A stretch of 64,000 nt of DNA, taken from contig CAJNDS010002365.1 in the NCBI GenBank assembly GCA_905221605.1, positions 1 to 64,000 of the forward strand, in the 5' to 3' direction. How positions within the stretch are numbered: the first letter of the stretch is position 1; each line of letters opens with the position of its first letter. The notes below the pieces were generated by a model. The model was not told where the DNA came from. It was given only the letters and a program-made list of their open reading frames with translations, and did no database searches. The position numbers and the translations under genes were made by a program. This DNA comes from Symbiodinium natans. Lineage: Eukaryota; Sar; Dinophyceae; Suessiales; Symbiodiniaceae. Of this stretch, positions 44,580 to 59,000 are shown in pieces.

Positions 44580-46019
44580 AGACTCTCATGTTCTTCCTTC
44601 CTTGCCTTCTTTCCTTTCCACAGAGTAGCTCCTAGTAGCTCTCTCCCTCGCTCTCTCTCCCTCTCTGTATCTATGCCCGATGCCCGAAGGCATCCGCTTC
44701 AAGCCTTGGCCATTTGGGCCAGCGACTGCCGAAGGCGGAGAACCTCGAGATGCCAGAGCCTCGAAGAGCCGGCAGGATGTTGGGTTTAGGGTTTAGGGAT
44801 ATTTGGGTTTAGGGCTTTATAGGTTGTAGAGGTTTCTTGATGGGTTTTCGGAGTCTAAGTCTACTTTTGTGCTGGGGTGTTTGGGGGGGGGGGGGGGGGG
44901 GGGTAGTAGGGCGTTCAGGGGACCATGTGCGACCTCCGCGCAAAACTCCGAGGAGTTGGGAGCTCCAACTCTTGCGGTGTGACGAATCTCGGGCTCGATT
45001 CTTGGCACCCCTCATCAAATTCGACTTGTGGATGCCAAGGACGTCTGGTAACATTTACTGGAATTAAGCCGCGAAAGCATGTCTCTAACGTGTAGAAGCT
45101 AAAATCTAAATGCTTGGACCCCATACGTTGCTACCCTTTAGCTTCCGTTGTCCCGCCGAAAGAACCTGAAACCCAAAGCACACAACATGTCCTCAAAGGC
45201 CACAAAACTTCGGAAAGGTTGCCTTTCCGTCTCTGCAGTCTCTTCGCTTGCGGTGGGAGCCTGAGGCTATACATGCCCAGAGACTTCATTTCATTTATCC
45301 ATGTTCAGGAATATTCTAGCTGATTTGTAGGAAGGAACCTCATATGATTTAAGGAACATACCCCTTTACAGGGAATATTCGTTAAACTGTAGCAGGGTCA
45401 TTTAATGAAACATCAGCAGTCTCACGATGATGATCGCCACCCTCAGCTTCTGAAGAAGTAGCAAGAGGGATCCAACAATTTATTGAGGAATATATCCCCT
45501 GATGTCGTGCTATTTGGAGTCTCTGGGTGCTCCTGCTCTGATAGGTCTGCGACATGGACTTGACTAGTAGAAACCTTGAACTTGCTCATTGCCGACTACG
45601 GTGAAAGGGAGCTGCGGGTGAGGGCTTCACTGAGCAGCTCCGAGGCAAAACTGGTCTTGCAGCGGACTGCAAAGAAAGCTTAGGCCGTGGCTGCGGCTGC
45701 TTGGCGGGCAGCACTCGCCTGCGGATGAGTTTAGACCGAAGCCGGTACCCTACCACGCCATGTTCGTTAACATTTTCCGTCAACGAATGCATATGTCGTG
45801 CGGTGTGGCGTATAACTACCCGTCCTGCATTTGCCCTGTCGACCGCTCCGGTAGTACACCGCCATGAAGTTCCGCCTTACAGACATGCCGTCACCGGCAT
45901 CCGCTGTCTGCCAAACAAAACTGCCTTAAAAGCTGACTTTATACCTCACAGTACTGCCTGCAGGTCTCCAGAAACTCAAAGAGCACAAGATCCCCTAAAC
46001 CCTCAACCCTAAACCCTAG
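44580..46019. other. Spacer left of the alanine-rich gene
   Basis: TTTAGGG words at 44780-44815, a G21-22 homopolymer at ~44882-44903, and no clear gene. Minus-strand frames at ~44940-45080 (PWHPQVEFDEGCQESSPRFV) and 45586-45792 (EHGVVGYRLRSKLIRRRVLP) are weakly protein-like and could be 3' exons of the gene to the right; I cannot support them with splice sites. Confidence 0.35.
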
Positions 46020-49000
46020 AACCCCCAAAGGAAAGCCTCCACTGGTAGATCCCTTGCCGACGGGATGCCAGGAGGGCCATGGCCTCCAAGTCCGCTGCGG
46101 TAGAGCTCCGCCTCTTGTAGGGGAGTTGAGAGGTTATTCTACTTGAAGGTCCATGGGCACTTCTAAATAGGGTTAGTGATATATACATGTATGTATAGAT
46201 ATATGTATATATGTGTGTATATATATATATGTGTATTATTTTTGTTCGTCTAGCCCTACGTTCAAGTGTCCATGAAACTCCAAGAACAAGTCTGCGCACG
46301 CAGCCGCAGTGGGGGACGTGGAAGAAGTCCCCAAGATTTTGGCACTCCCCGGGCCTTGCCGTGCTGGAGGCGCCTGAACAGGGTCACACAACATGGCCGG
46401 ATATCTCCTTTGAAGAAGCCTTACAAAATCGGAGCAACCAAAACCCGAAGCCGGGGGGCCTTGCAGGTCCAGCATCAAGGCGGCGGCTTCGGCGTCCACC
46501 TGGGCCCTCTCGCTCTCCTCGGTCAGGTTTTGGAGGTCTCTTCGGATCCGGATGGCGGCTTCCTCGATGGCGCCAATCTCCTCAAGCTCCTTGTCGAGGT
46601 CTTTCCTCTGCCAGGCCGGCTTGTGCGCGTCAGGGTCGTCGTCGCTGCCGTCTGGGGCTGCGCCCGCCCCACCGCCCAGGAACTCGCCATCCTTCCGGCG
46701 ATTCCTCGGGAGAATCGGGTTTGCAGGCATAGGACAGACCTTGCAAATATGGGCAAATCAACAGGCCTGCGGATCCACCCTCCACCCTACTTCCCGCTCT
46801 TCCACCAGTTGCTGCTGGGCAGCCGCCTGGGCTCCAGGACTCCGGCAGCCAAGGCAGGCTCGTCCTCTCCATACAAGGCTATAGGTTTAACAGCCCTGCA
46901 CTGTTACTTGCAGCTCTCGTCTCCTCGCCCGGCGCGGCCTCCACCGCACGGACTGCGCCGGCATCCAGGGGCCTTTGCAACAAGGACGGGTACTAACCCT
47001 AACCCTAAACCCTATAGAGGGCCGCGTTATGTCGCATAGAGCGTGCGCCGGGCATTCTCCTGCGTGCCCAGCTGCGCTTGAGGGGCGGCCACGGGCAATC
47101 GAGGCCGCGAGCCCAGAGCGCTGGTCGGATACTCCTGTCAGGATGTTTAGGGTTTAGGGCGCCTGGGCCTTGAATTGGGCCGATGCAGGTGCTGGCCTTG
47201 AACCTTTTGAGGCGCCTGTAACTGCACATCAAACCCATCTTTGGTCTCTTGACATGCGAGAAACCTTCGATAATTCGCGCTCTGCAAACTTTATCGGCCC
47301 CTAAACCCAAATTACTCTGCCTACTACTAGTATGTTGAATTCTACCTGTATATACCTGTCTTTATGTACATATACGTATAGATTGCACACATGACTAGGA
47401 AGTTGGCATCGGCAGGTGGCCTCTAACAAGGCCCTGGCAGCTCGGGCGGCGACGGAGGCGTCGACGCCGCGGACTCCCGCAAACGCCGCGGCTGCAGCCG
47501 AGGCCTCGACAGAAAAGAAAGCCAGACAACACCATCAGAATCATGAATCTCGGTTCATCCTATCTATCAGAATCAGTCACTCACTGCTATTTTCTGAATG
47601 TCCTTGTATGCATAGGGGCATTAAATCAGCAACTATGGCAGGCAGAAAACTCTTAAAGTATGCGAACAATTCAAAGGGCAATGCGGCATGCGGCCTCCTT
47701 GGCCGCCTCGTGAGGCGAGCGGTTGGCACCCAGCGCTCCATCACCTGCTGCGCGGCCGGCGACCAGAGCAGCAGCGGAGGCGGCAGCCTGCACTCCAGCG
47801 ATGCCCAGAAGGTTTATAGGGTATGTTTTGGGTTTTTGGAGGGTTTTTTTAGGGTTTTGAAGAGTTCTTTTAGGGTTTATAGGGCGCATGGGAGCAGCAC
47901 AGTGCAGTTGAGTCTCGGTTTCAGAGAGCTCGGGAAGCTCCAGGAATACTTAACAGCAAAACATGGGATCGAATAGGCCTCCTTGCTGAAACCGTAGCTC
48001 TCCAGAAGCCGCTCTGCCGCCTCAAGGGGAACTTAACTACCGGCTTGCTGTTGGCCTATCGTGCCGGACCTGAGAATTCGAACCAATGTTCGCTCTCAAA
48101 CGACGGCCGTTCACATCCCGTCCACATTTGCCTCGCCAGCGCACTTCGCAGCAGCGTCTCGTGGCTGGCCCTCGGGCATGCGGCGCGATACAGCAACGAT
48201 CACGATCCCCAACAACAGCAACAGGTCAGCAACTGCCGCGACGCCGGGCCTTCGACAATGCACCGGCGGCCGCGGCAGCGCCGGCAGCCAGCGCAGCGGC
48301 TTCTGCAGCGGCCTGCGCAGGTGCTTTCAAGGCTTTCGGAGCTTTACTCACGGCCTCACCATGCCTCACACATCTCCATCTCACCCCTCCCGCTCTAAAT
48401 TTTGTGGGATCTGAGATCTTCCAGGCACTTCCCCAGAGTGAAACGGCCAGGACAGGCCTTTCGGTTCATCCCCTGCGACTCTGCAGCTGCGAAGGCATGC
48501 GTGGCGGCTGCCGCGGCTGCCACGCTGCCAGGCTTTCCTTCTGTGAAAGATGCCTCTGCTGCAAGGGCACCTGCCGCCAAAGCTGCACACTTGGCGACCT
48601 GGCTGATTGCCAAGCGGGCATCTAAAGCTGCGGCTGCTGCTGCTTGACCTGCTGAAGATGCAGTCTCGCCCAGACTTGCACCTTTTGTGAGGAGGGCCCT
48701 GCCACAGAACATGCCCGCACTGATGGATGCATGGTAGGAAGCACGATCGGGTGCCAGATGCGCGCCCAGCCATGCCAACTTTGCTGCCGTGGCTGCTTCG
48801 TCTACCGCCTCTTCCAAGTCCAAGCGCCGGTCCAGGGCCTCCTGGCCAACCACACGCGCGACCGTTGCCAGCGCCACCTCGCCAGCCACTTGCGGAAACA
48901 TTCCAGCCAGCCGGCCAGCTGCAACGGCGTTGTTCCCTGCAGCCTCCGAAGCTTCTTCAATGCTGGCATTCTTCAAAGCCAGGCTCTGTTCCAGCACAAA

Positions 49001-51194
49001 CCTAGCAACCATCGCCACTGCTGCAGTTGCTGCGATGCTAGGATTCATCCCAGCCTCAAGAGCCTTGGAAACCACGGCGTGGCCTTAGTTACGCAATGTT
49101 CGGCTGGTATCCATCTATATAGTATGTATGGCGTTAAAACGGACGAGCCATTTCACTTATTTGTGGTCCTGTAGACACGCCGAGTGACCAGCAGTTGCAG
49201 CAGCCTTTTCCAGCGGCTTCGCTTCCAAATTCGCCACGTGCCCGGCTGCTGAGCCGGCATGGAGGCTCGCACACTCACAGGCCTTTTCTGGAGGCAGCCC
49301 AACATCCAGTGCTGCGCGCTCAGCAGCAGAAGACACCTGCCAAACGAGGAGATCTGTGCCAGCCGACAGCCAGATAAACTGTCAAGCATGAGCTAAGCGC
49401 GCTAACCGCGCTAACCGCTAACCTCAGCCCTGCTTCAATGTACCACTATTCAATCCCTCAGCAAATGCTTCAACCATAGCTTGCTAGCAGCAACTCCTGA
49501 AGCAAATCTGGCCGGCCTGTAGCACTGCCTCCTCTAACGAGCAGCATGTTGACATGGCATTTGATGTGGCTGCACGTGCGGCTGTTAAGACGGCCAGGCC
49601 CTGAACATCATTGAGGGGCAACTTCTGTTTCTGTCCCTGCTGGGTAGCTGCAGCGGCTGCAGCCTTTGGGGCTGCTGCGGCTTCTCCTTGCAGTGCTTTC
49701 GCGCAGGCGGCTGCGTGCGCGGCCGTCTTGACGGCACAATGCCGCAATCGGTCGGAGCTGGTCTCTGCAAGCTCGTTTACCTTCTCCACGACCTGCTCTG
49801 CCGTGGCCAAGGCGTCCTCCGTGCTTGTCGATGCAGTCATGGTGGCATCGAGGACTGCCCAGGTCACAGCCAAGCAGATCACTTCAGCACTGCGGGCTGC
49901 CGTTAGGCCCACAGCATCACCAGCCTACCAGCAGGTCAAAAACGAAATTTCAAGTCGGAAGCAGGACGTGAAACTGGAACGGAGGTGCATGCGGTGCATG
50001 CTGCATGCTGCCACCCTCCCAAGCACCTGGAGGCCCGCAGCGCAAGACCCGGCCAGCATTGTTGCGTGATCCTGTTGAAGACAGCCACTGTTGGGACTTC
50101 TGCAAGCTGCCGGTGCATGAGCAGTCTTGGAATACATCCTCGTGCATCGTGCACTGCAACAGCCTCGTTCGCTGCCCTGGCAGCGCGGACAGCGTGAGTG
50201 GCCGCTGCTGCAGCTGCCACTTCGGCTGCCTGGCAGGGCTCCGTTGAGTTGTTCAATTGAATCCTGATTCAACCAAGCTCTAAACATAAGCTACATAAGC
50301 AAAAGGTTCAGCGGCCTGGCAGTGCCGGAGACTCGCCGTGGCTGCGACCGTCTGTGCCAAAACGGCCAGGGTCGCCACGTCCCCCGGACTGGTTGGAGGC
50401 CTCCACAACGGTGGCCGTCGCACAGGGACTCGTGAAGAGACGTAGTATGCCAGTATACAAGTTCCAAAGGTGAGCTGCGCTCTTTGGGCATGGGTGGAGC
50501 TCCGACGGCCTCATCTTGGTCAGCACTTGTGCTGCAGCCTCGATGCCCGCATCTGCTGCCGGGCCTACGTCGGACTTGAAGGGACCAACAGGGATTGAAA
50601 AACATCAACTGCAAGTAAATGCGAGGTGGCTGACATGAGTGGGGTGGAACGTGGTGGATGCTGCCTGGAAGCAAGCCCGCAGCGATTCCGGCCTTTACGC
50701 CAGCAGCCCCTGCAGAAGCACTTGCCAGCACTTGCCAACAGATGAAACAAGGTCACAGGAGGGGCAGAGTCTGTGCCTGCTTTCGAAGCTAGATCTTCTG
50801 TGCTTTTCTCAGCATCGCCAGCCACTATCAGCTTGCCCAGCGTGGTCGCAATCGCCTTGCCGCTGGCCTTGTTGTCACCATGCGCACGAAAACCCCGAAC
50901 CCAAAGGCTTCGCAAAACCTCGTTCATCCCAACTTGTGCCTCCGACCTGGCAGGCCATGACCACAATTCAGTTGATCACCAACCCAGAGGGTTTTTTTGG
51001 TAGAACTCTTGGAAATACCCAGAAACCATACCAAATGGTGGAATCATGTTATGTTGTTGAAAGCCACGACATCTACTCACTTATAGAAATTAGAAGCAGC
51101 CTACACAGCGCATCTATCAGAGTGCTTCTAATTGTGTAAAGATGGGATGCTATAGACACAGACATACATATACATATACATAAACATATACATA

Positions 51195-51230
<36 letters not shown>

Positions 51231-54200
51231 TTTGTAAGTATGTGTATACACATGTACATGCACATATTTAAAGAACAGCGGGGCCCTAAACCCGAAACAG
51301 ACACAGAGAGACGGACAGGGAGAGACTAAGATAAGCGTATGCCCCAAACTCCATGAGGAGATGCGCCTCTGCCAGAGGCTCCATTCCGTCGGCAGCTTCG
51401 CGTGCAGCTGCCTCCAGGACGGCCTTTGCAGACTCTGTGGGAGCTTTCGGAGGGTCCGCAGGCTTGCCCACTTTGCTTATGATTCAGGGTTTGGGGGTTA
51501 TGGGCCTTGGGTTTTGCCAGAGGGGCTTCTTTTGGAGCTGTAAGGTAGCTGCAAGCCGTGCAGGGTTCCGCTGCACAGCAGAAAAGCTTCATCCAGGGCT
51601 GCTTCCCCTGCAGAACTCGAAGCCGTAAACCTGATGTAGCCAAGTACGGTTGCCGGTCATGTCTTGTTTCTATGATTTTCTATACTGTAAACCTCAAGCC
51701 ATCTTTAAGTTAGCTGGCTATACAATGGAGGGAACAACTCAAAGAAATTGCAATTCAGGTGCAAACCCTATAACCCCTCTACCCTGTGGAACTTAACCCT
51801 CTAAACTTGCTACACACCCAAAACCCTAAACCCTAAACCCCAAACCCCAAACCCTAAACCCCAAGCCGCTCAGGGTGGATCCAGGCCTCAGGGCCTCGGC
51901 CGTTGGCCACCAAGGACTCAAAGGCGATCCTGGCCAGAGTGGAAGCCGGGATTTGGGTGCAGGGTTTAGGGTTTCGGGTTTAGGTATTGGGGTTTCGGGT
52001 TTCGGGTTTAGGGATTTGGGGTTTAGGGATTATAGGGTCTCAAGTGCAACCCCTGTTCCTTAAGAACCCTAATTAGCCAAAGCCTATAAGCCTCTTATCG
52101 CCATCCCACCACTGGTCCGCCACCCTCACCTCGCCCTTGCAGCGGCGGTGGCGGCCGCTGCCGCACTGCCGCGGCCCCTCGCTGAAGAAGCCGCGTCCGC
52201 GATCTTGCGAGAGGGTTCGTTGCAGCTTCCCCTATCTCTATCTTTCAGGTGGGGACTGCTACTTTAGGATTGTAGGCTCACAAACCACGGAAAATATCGG
52301 ATGATGATGCTTTTAGGCTGTTTTCGGTTCCTGGGATATATACGAACCCTGTACCTTATATACGTACTTGTAACAAGGCAAGAATGGACAGCAACATCCC
52401 TTCTGATTCATACGCGTGCTTTCCATTAGGCTCAAGGTAGCCAGCGCCTCATACAGTATAGTGTTGGGTCCCGAAACCTTCGTGCTAGAGTCTGTAGAGG
52501 AACCCTGTACCCGATCATTAAAGCAATGTATGGGCACATTCGGTCCTCTGAGTCAAGTCTTGTACTTTGGGTCTGGGCAGGCCCAAAAGTTGGTTCTCAA
52601 GGGTCCTTTTGAGTGAGTTTGGGGTTTCCAGGTCTATTGCGGGGCGTGGGAGTCACAATAAATCAAGATTTGCAGGTGTAAGCGCGGCCCTGCTTCTGAG
52701 GGACGTGCAACATGAACAAACTTGTATGCTTATCAAAGGCCTACAGGGTAATGTTTTTTCTTATGCGCGAGTAGCAGGCTATAGGGTTACTTTGGGTTAT
52801 AACGAATTCTGCTTCAGGAAGATTTGGTGGTGGGGCTGGGCTCAGCGCCTGCGCTGCCAGGGCACAGGCGGTCTGCAGGGCATTTGCAGGCATGAGGCCT
52901 GCCATCATGAGCATGCATGGCATGGGGTGTGCATTTTGTGTTCTTGCGGCTTCGAGTTTCATGTAAGAGCCGATCAGCCATCGTGGGATCACAAAACATA
53001 CCCATAGCCTTTACATCCCCCTTCCCATGACAATCGAGGTAGCATCTGGCCAAACAATGGTGGCGAAATGCTGCTGGACTGTAGGACCTTGGGCAACGCC
53101 CTGGCGCCATGCGATCAGTGCTGCTTCCTCCGCAGCGTCCTGGCAGCACATTGAAATCCAGTCAGGGGTGAGGACGCACATCTCCTTACACGTCATATTG
53201 ACCCTGCATCCTTCACCATGTCGTAACTCCAACAACTTTGGCAGCAATAACATTCAAAATCTTCAAACAGCTGCGGATCTTCAAGCCCTCAAAAGAACGC
53301 CGAACCTGTTCCAAAACCATCCGCAGATCTTTCCCATGCGGCCTCCCCGGATCCGCGCTCTGCCACGACCTGGCCCGCCGCCAATGCAGCCGCGCGGGCC
53401 GCCTTCTGAACGCCAATGGCCACGTGATGAGACCCCGGACCCTACATTGGGTGGATCTAAATTGGGGTCGCCCTTTTTGCAGGAGTCTCATGCGTTTTCA
53501 GTGTTACACATAACTGTGGCCGCCTCTGTCACAAGCCCGGCGGCGGCCCCTGCGCGTGCCGCGGCCCGTGCACCCGCTGCTGCGGCGTCCTTGTGACTGC
53601 AGCTGGAAGGACCCTAGCCTAAGGGTAAAGGAGGGACCTTGGGGTTTTTTCGGCGTTCTTTAGTGGCTACCTACGTATATAGGGGCTAGGTAAATATAGG
53701 GGTTATAGGGGAACAAGATTCAGGGTCCTTCTAGGGGTCCCTCCCTAAACCCCTTAAGCGTAAGGCCCTGAGCTCTATAACCCCTGAAGCAAGTTACTGG
53801 GCACAAGTCTTCTGTGGGCCCTCGCTTCGGCACAAGGCATAAGACCATACACTACAGTGGGCCGGAATCAGCGGGTGTTCTCTGAATGTATGTGCACCTT
53901 GAGTTAAGCAGTCATACCAAAGGTGGATTGCCCCGACTTTGGGCCCCATTTCAAGGCCCCTGCCTTGAGATCAAGCATGAAGGTTCATGACCAAAATGAA
54001 AATAATCAGAGTACGAACAATAATGACAATCACAATCAGCATCGTATTTGTAATATTCTTATAGTGCTAACAGCAATAACAGTAATGATAATACTAAGGA
54101 GAACATGAACATCTGGCGTCCTGCAGTGTTGCTCCAGCCTCCAATTCCAAGTCCGATGCCACCTCTCGGGGCAGAGGCTTCAAGCGTAGCGCGGCTCACA

Positions 54201-56056
54201 GAGTGGTTTGGAACATATCATCAACCCATGAAATTTGAGTAAACTTTGGCAAGCCCTAAACCCTATCCCAACCTTGCCAGCCGCCACGGCCGCAGTCTCA
54301 GCGGCTTCCTCCGGCCTCAGGCCCGCAGCTGTTGCTGTGAGCATGGCCGCGCGGCCTCTCATGGTGGCTCTCGACTGGATCTGCCATAGACCCCGCGTAA
54401 CATCTTTCTGATGGTCCTAGTATCGATTGTTTCAGAGTTCGCAGTTGAGACTTGGCGGGTTTAGGCATGGGGTTCGGGTCAGATGCTGTCCTGAACATAT
54501 CGCGACAGATATGACACATGGAAGGCCAACTCATCGCCAACTAGAAACCTTCATCAAAACATCGTAAACCCTCATAGGACCTTTCCAACTCTTCATATAT
54601 ATGCCATCTGCCATCCTATACTTTCTAAAGCTCTCATGCCCATACACTGTACCACGCATCTCTGCTGCTCGGCCTGCCGCTGAGATTGTCTGATCCGGCG
54701 AATGCTCGGCATCCGCTGCATCCTGCATCGTGCTGCATCGAGTGCTTCAGGCATGCGTTCACTCAGAACATGAATATATTGAAATCCTGTACTAAAGCCT
54801 AGTCGAAAATACCGAGGAAATGCACAGACACATCGTGGCGACACACTGCCCGAAGACAAGGTGCGCGCATTGTGCGCTCCCGCACCCGCGAACCATGTCC
54901 AAAGTATCGTGTCCCTGGTGTTCTGTGCCTCAGAAGCCTATATAAAGGACCTACAAACGGGAGCTGTGGAGCGTTTAACAGTAGAGTCAGGATCAGTCAA
55001 ACAACGAAGCTGCCGAAATCCGCGCCTGGGCAGCGATGCAGGCGGCCTCGGCTGCCAGGCGAGCGGCCGACAACAACTGGTAGGAGGCCGCAGTGCGGAA
55101 GGCCTCGAAGGATGGGAGATTCATGGGGTGTATGGTAGGTGGGGGGTTGTAAGTGGTAGGGTTACGGCTGGTTATAGCCTTTTCATAGCCCATGATTCTT
55201 CAAGTAGGAGCTTGGGTTCAAGGGCCCTAAGACTATCTTCTACGGTTTTATGCCACTTGTGGCTTGGGCTTTGAAGGCCCTGATAAGGCTCCACTCATTT
55301 TCTGAGCAGATCATGGAACGGGGCTACTACTGGTGCCTCATACTAGTTCATCAGGTCAGTTCAATCAAGAGGTGATGGTTGCCTTAGGGCGAAGGGAATT
55401 AAAGCTCCACAGCTTACACGGTCAGTTCTCTGAATTATGGCCCCCTGTTGGGGGGCCGCCTTATAGTCAGGAACCGTAAAGGGACCATATTTTGGAGAAG
55501 TGATAATATAGGTGTGAAGGACCAGATGGACGGAAGTTACTGCAAGTTTTTCAGCAAATCTTATAGGGCCAGTTTCTATAGCATCCTGTGCCCCCCAGTC
55601 CTCTAAAGCTGAAGCACATGAAGTCCCAGGATAGTTGCGCACAAGGTAAAATTAAGTTCTTTACACAGTCTTTACATAAAGGCTGAGACCGCAAGCCCTA
55701 AACCATGAGCCTAACCCTGAACTAAAAACGCCTCAAACCCTGAATCTGAACCCGAACAATAATCAAGTCATAATTTACGAGCATAAGAAATAGCAATACT
55801 TTAGAAACACGATACAGCCACCCCTGATCCCCTAAGTTACCCTAAACCCTATAAAAGCTAAATAAAACCTAAAACCCTATTTAAACCTTGAAGCCCTAGC
55901 CCTAAACCTCTAAACCTTATAAAACCCTTATAAAACCCTAAACCCCACAACCTCAAAACCCTTTACGCCCTAAACCCCAATAAAAAAAAAGCCCTGGTGA
56001 CCCCCACAAAAGAAAAGAAAACAAAACAACATATATATATATATAGATATATATGT

Positions 56057-56095
<39 letters not shown>

Positions 56096-59000
56096 ATGCT
56101 GTTGCAAAAGCAGGCCTCGCTCCCGGCTTCCTCGGCGACGCGCTCCGCCTCGAGGCCAAGGCCAAGGCCCGCCTCTCGAGGCGTGAGGCGGCTGCACGTG
56201 CGGCTTGAAGGGGCATGTTTTCTAGGGTCTTTATGGGTCTTCATGGGTGCCTTTATGGTGTGTTTATAGGGTTCCTAAGGGTTTTACAGAGTGATCGGGT
56301 TTACTAGGGTGGTTCATAGAGTCTAGGTGTTTTGGGTGTTCTACAGGGCTCTTCTGCTTGTAGGGGTTTTGGGATGCCGTAGGAATGTGTAATGCCTAAT
56401 TAGGCCAAGTGTGCAAGATGCCGAACCCAAGCCCACAATCCCCAAACCTTCATTCCTCAAAACTAAAGCCCTTCTAGCCCTACAACCGAAAAAACGCCTC
56501 CTGAAAACCCTATAAACCCTATGAACCCTAAACCCTAAACACTTAAAGCCCTAGTCCCAAGAAACACCTAAAACCTAAAACCCCTGAAAAAGAGGTCCCA
56601 GGGCTCACCTGCGCCACGGCCTCGGCGGCGCAGCGCGCCGCCAGCTCCGCCGAGGCGGCCTCGATCCAACGCAAGGTTTGTAGTGGCAGTGGGCTTTCAT
56701 CTTGTTTCCTTTGGCCAAAGGGGGGGGGATGTTGGGGGATGTTGGGGGTGGGCACAGAGAACAGGAAGATTACAGCAGCGAAGGCTTGTGGTTTGGTCGA
56801 AGAGGGATCAGTATTCCCTCTGGACGCCTGAGATGCTCCTGCCGCTCGCGCGGCTTCAAAGGCGGCCTCGACCAAGGTGGCATCTTTGCTGTGCTAAGCA
56901 GGACTGCTGTTGCACACCGTCCATTCCAAAGCCTGCCTGGGCAGCCTCCGCCCCAGAATCAAAACGGCTCCGGCTACCTGAGTCGGACGCAGCACTGGCA
57001 CACAGAAGCAGCGGCACACAAGGGCTTATGGGTTTTAATCGTTTTTAGTACATAACTGGTTAGTGAAGTTAAAGAGTAGCAGTGGCCGCACAGGTGGAGT
57101 GGGTGAAAAACATTAACAAAACACACAGGCTAACTTGAGCTCCCGTGACTCACGATGCATCCGAGGGGCCAGGTGCTTCGGCTGCACAACGCGCGGCAGC
57201 TTTGGCAGCCACTCTCCCATGCTTGGAGCTCGGTAGCCCCTTTCCGCTTCCCAGCGTCACAGCGCTTGCTCCAGCTTCGCTCGCCGCGTCCGACACGGAA
57301 GAGCCGGAGCTCAAAGAAAGCTGTCCTGCAGCGACACCGGCCTCGATGCACGAGAGCTCCAGGGCTTCGTGAGGGTTCAACCCCGCCTCCTGGCCAGCCT
57401 TACAGGAAGCATCCTGGATGACCGTGCTTTCCTCCATGCTCAGATCTTCCCTCATGGCTGCAGCTGCTAGACTGCACGCAAGTCTCGCAGCTCTTTGCCG
57501 CGGCATGCGCGCTGACTTGGCGGCTGCGGCAGTGAATCTGGCAGCTTGTGCCACTGCGTCCAGGGAAGGCTTGCCAAGTTCAAGCTCCTGTTGAAGGAGA
57601 TATCTTCCAAGGCCACGCGCAGCCTGCTTCACAGGCTCTTGGCTACTACCAGCATTTCCGATGAATCTAGCCACCTCGCAAGCTTCCAAGACGATGCTGT
57701 CAATGGGCTTTCCAGCTGCAGCTGCCTCCCGGCCGAGTGCTCGAACGGCCACAAGAGCCCCAGCCGCCCAAGCTCTGTGTCTTGGCAAGCCCCACTCCTC
57801 CGCCGATCGAGCAGCTTCCCGCCCGGCCCTGAGTGCGATCTCCTGCCCAAGACCACTCACGGAAACCAAAACCGCTCTTGTCTAAACAGCCCCAGGCCTA
57901 GCTCCACACATCTCCAGGCACGTAAAGAGGTTAAAGTCACCTTTAAGGTCCTTCATGGAGCAGTCGTCGTCCAATAAGGCGGATGTCATTGTCTCACCGG
58001 CTGCTGCCGCCGCCACTTCCGCCGCTTTGTCTTGGCCTACACTTGGCAACAGCTAGGGACAAAAATAAATGTTGTGTTACAACATCGCTGTAAACGGGGC
58101 TTATATAGGGACCCTGAACCCCCAAATTCCGCGAACCACACACACAACCCTAAGCCAACAGCTTCGAAAGATGACGAGCAGCCCATACCCACTCGGTCAC
58201 CAAACGCTGCCGCTGCATCCCCCGCTTCGTCCGCTGCCTCCAAGGAGGCTAAGGCAGCATCGAGCGACGTCGAGCGTTAGGCAACTTTGATAAACATTTT
58301 TCAAGCCACGCAAGTCAACTCCAGTGGCAACAAAACTGCCCGTACTCCCTTTTCGTTCCGAAGCCCTGACATCACATGGAAAACACGAACTCAAATGCCG
58401 CCTGGCCTTTTCGGGTTTCTGCCAGCGCAGGCAGTCCTGGCCCATGGCGCGGCCCGCGGCCACGGCCCCCATGTGCAAGGCCTGCAAAATTCAGCGCCCA
58501 AGGTCCAAGGCAAGGTCGAAGAGACTCTGGATTGTTGGGGGTTCACTGAGTTCACCAAACCCTAAGTAGTAGGGTTCCAGCCCGGTAGGTACGAATGGCC
58601 CGGTCGAGGGCCCAAGAAAATTGTCTGCCCATAAGCAGCCCAAATGGAAGGTGCTCCACGGAGGGCCATAAATCAGGGTACCCACATGTCAATCCAAACA
58701 AGTCAAAGAACACGGTTGCATAAAGAATAGGGTTCCCCCAAAAGCTCAAATATCCAAAGAACAAGGTTGAGCAACAGACCCTGGAGCCTAAACCCTGTAA
58801 ACTGAAACCCTCAAACCCCTACAAAACCCTATAAACCTCATAAGACCCCGAAACCCCCCAAAGCCCCCCAAAACCCCAAAAAACCTGAAACCCATCCGCT
58901 CGCCTTGTTAGGCGCGAGGCCCTGGGCTGCAGCCACCGCCTTGGCCGCCTCGCCGGCCTCCACCGCGGACTGGGCGTCGGACTTGCCTCGGCTGTCTCTT

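Noticed and set aside
52141-52215. Plus-strand alanine-rich exon (AAVAAAAALPRPLAEEAAS)
   Set aside because: The same DNA gives an alanine-rich minus-strand exon with a canonical GAG|GTGAGG donor and phases that fit both neighbours.
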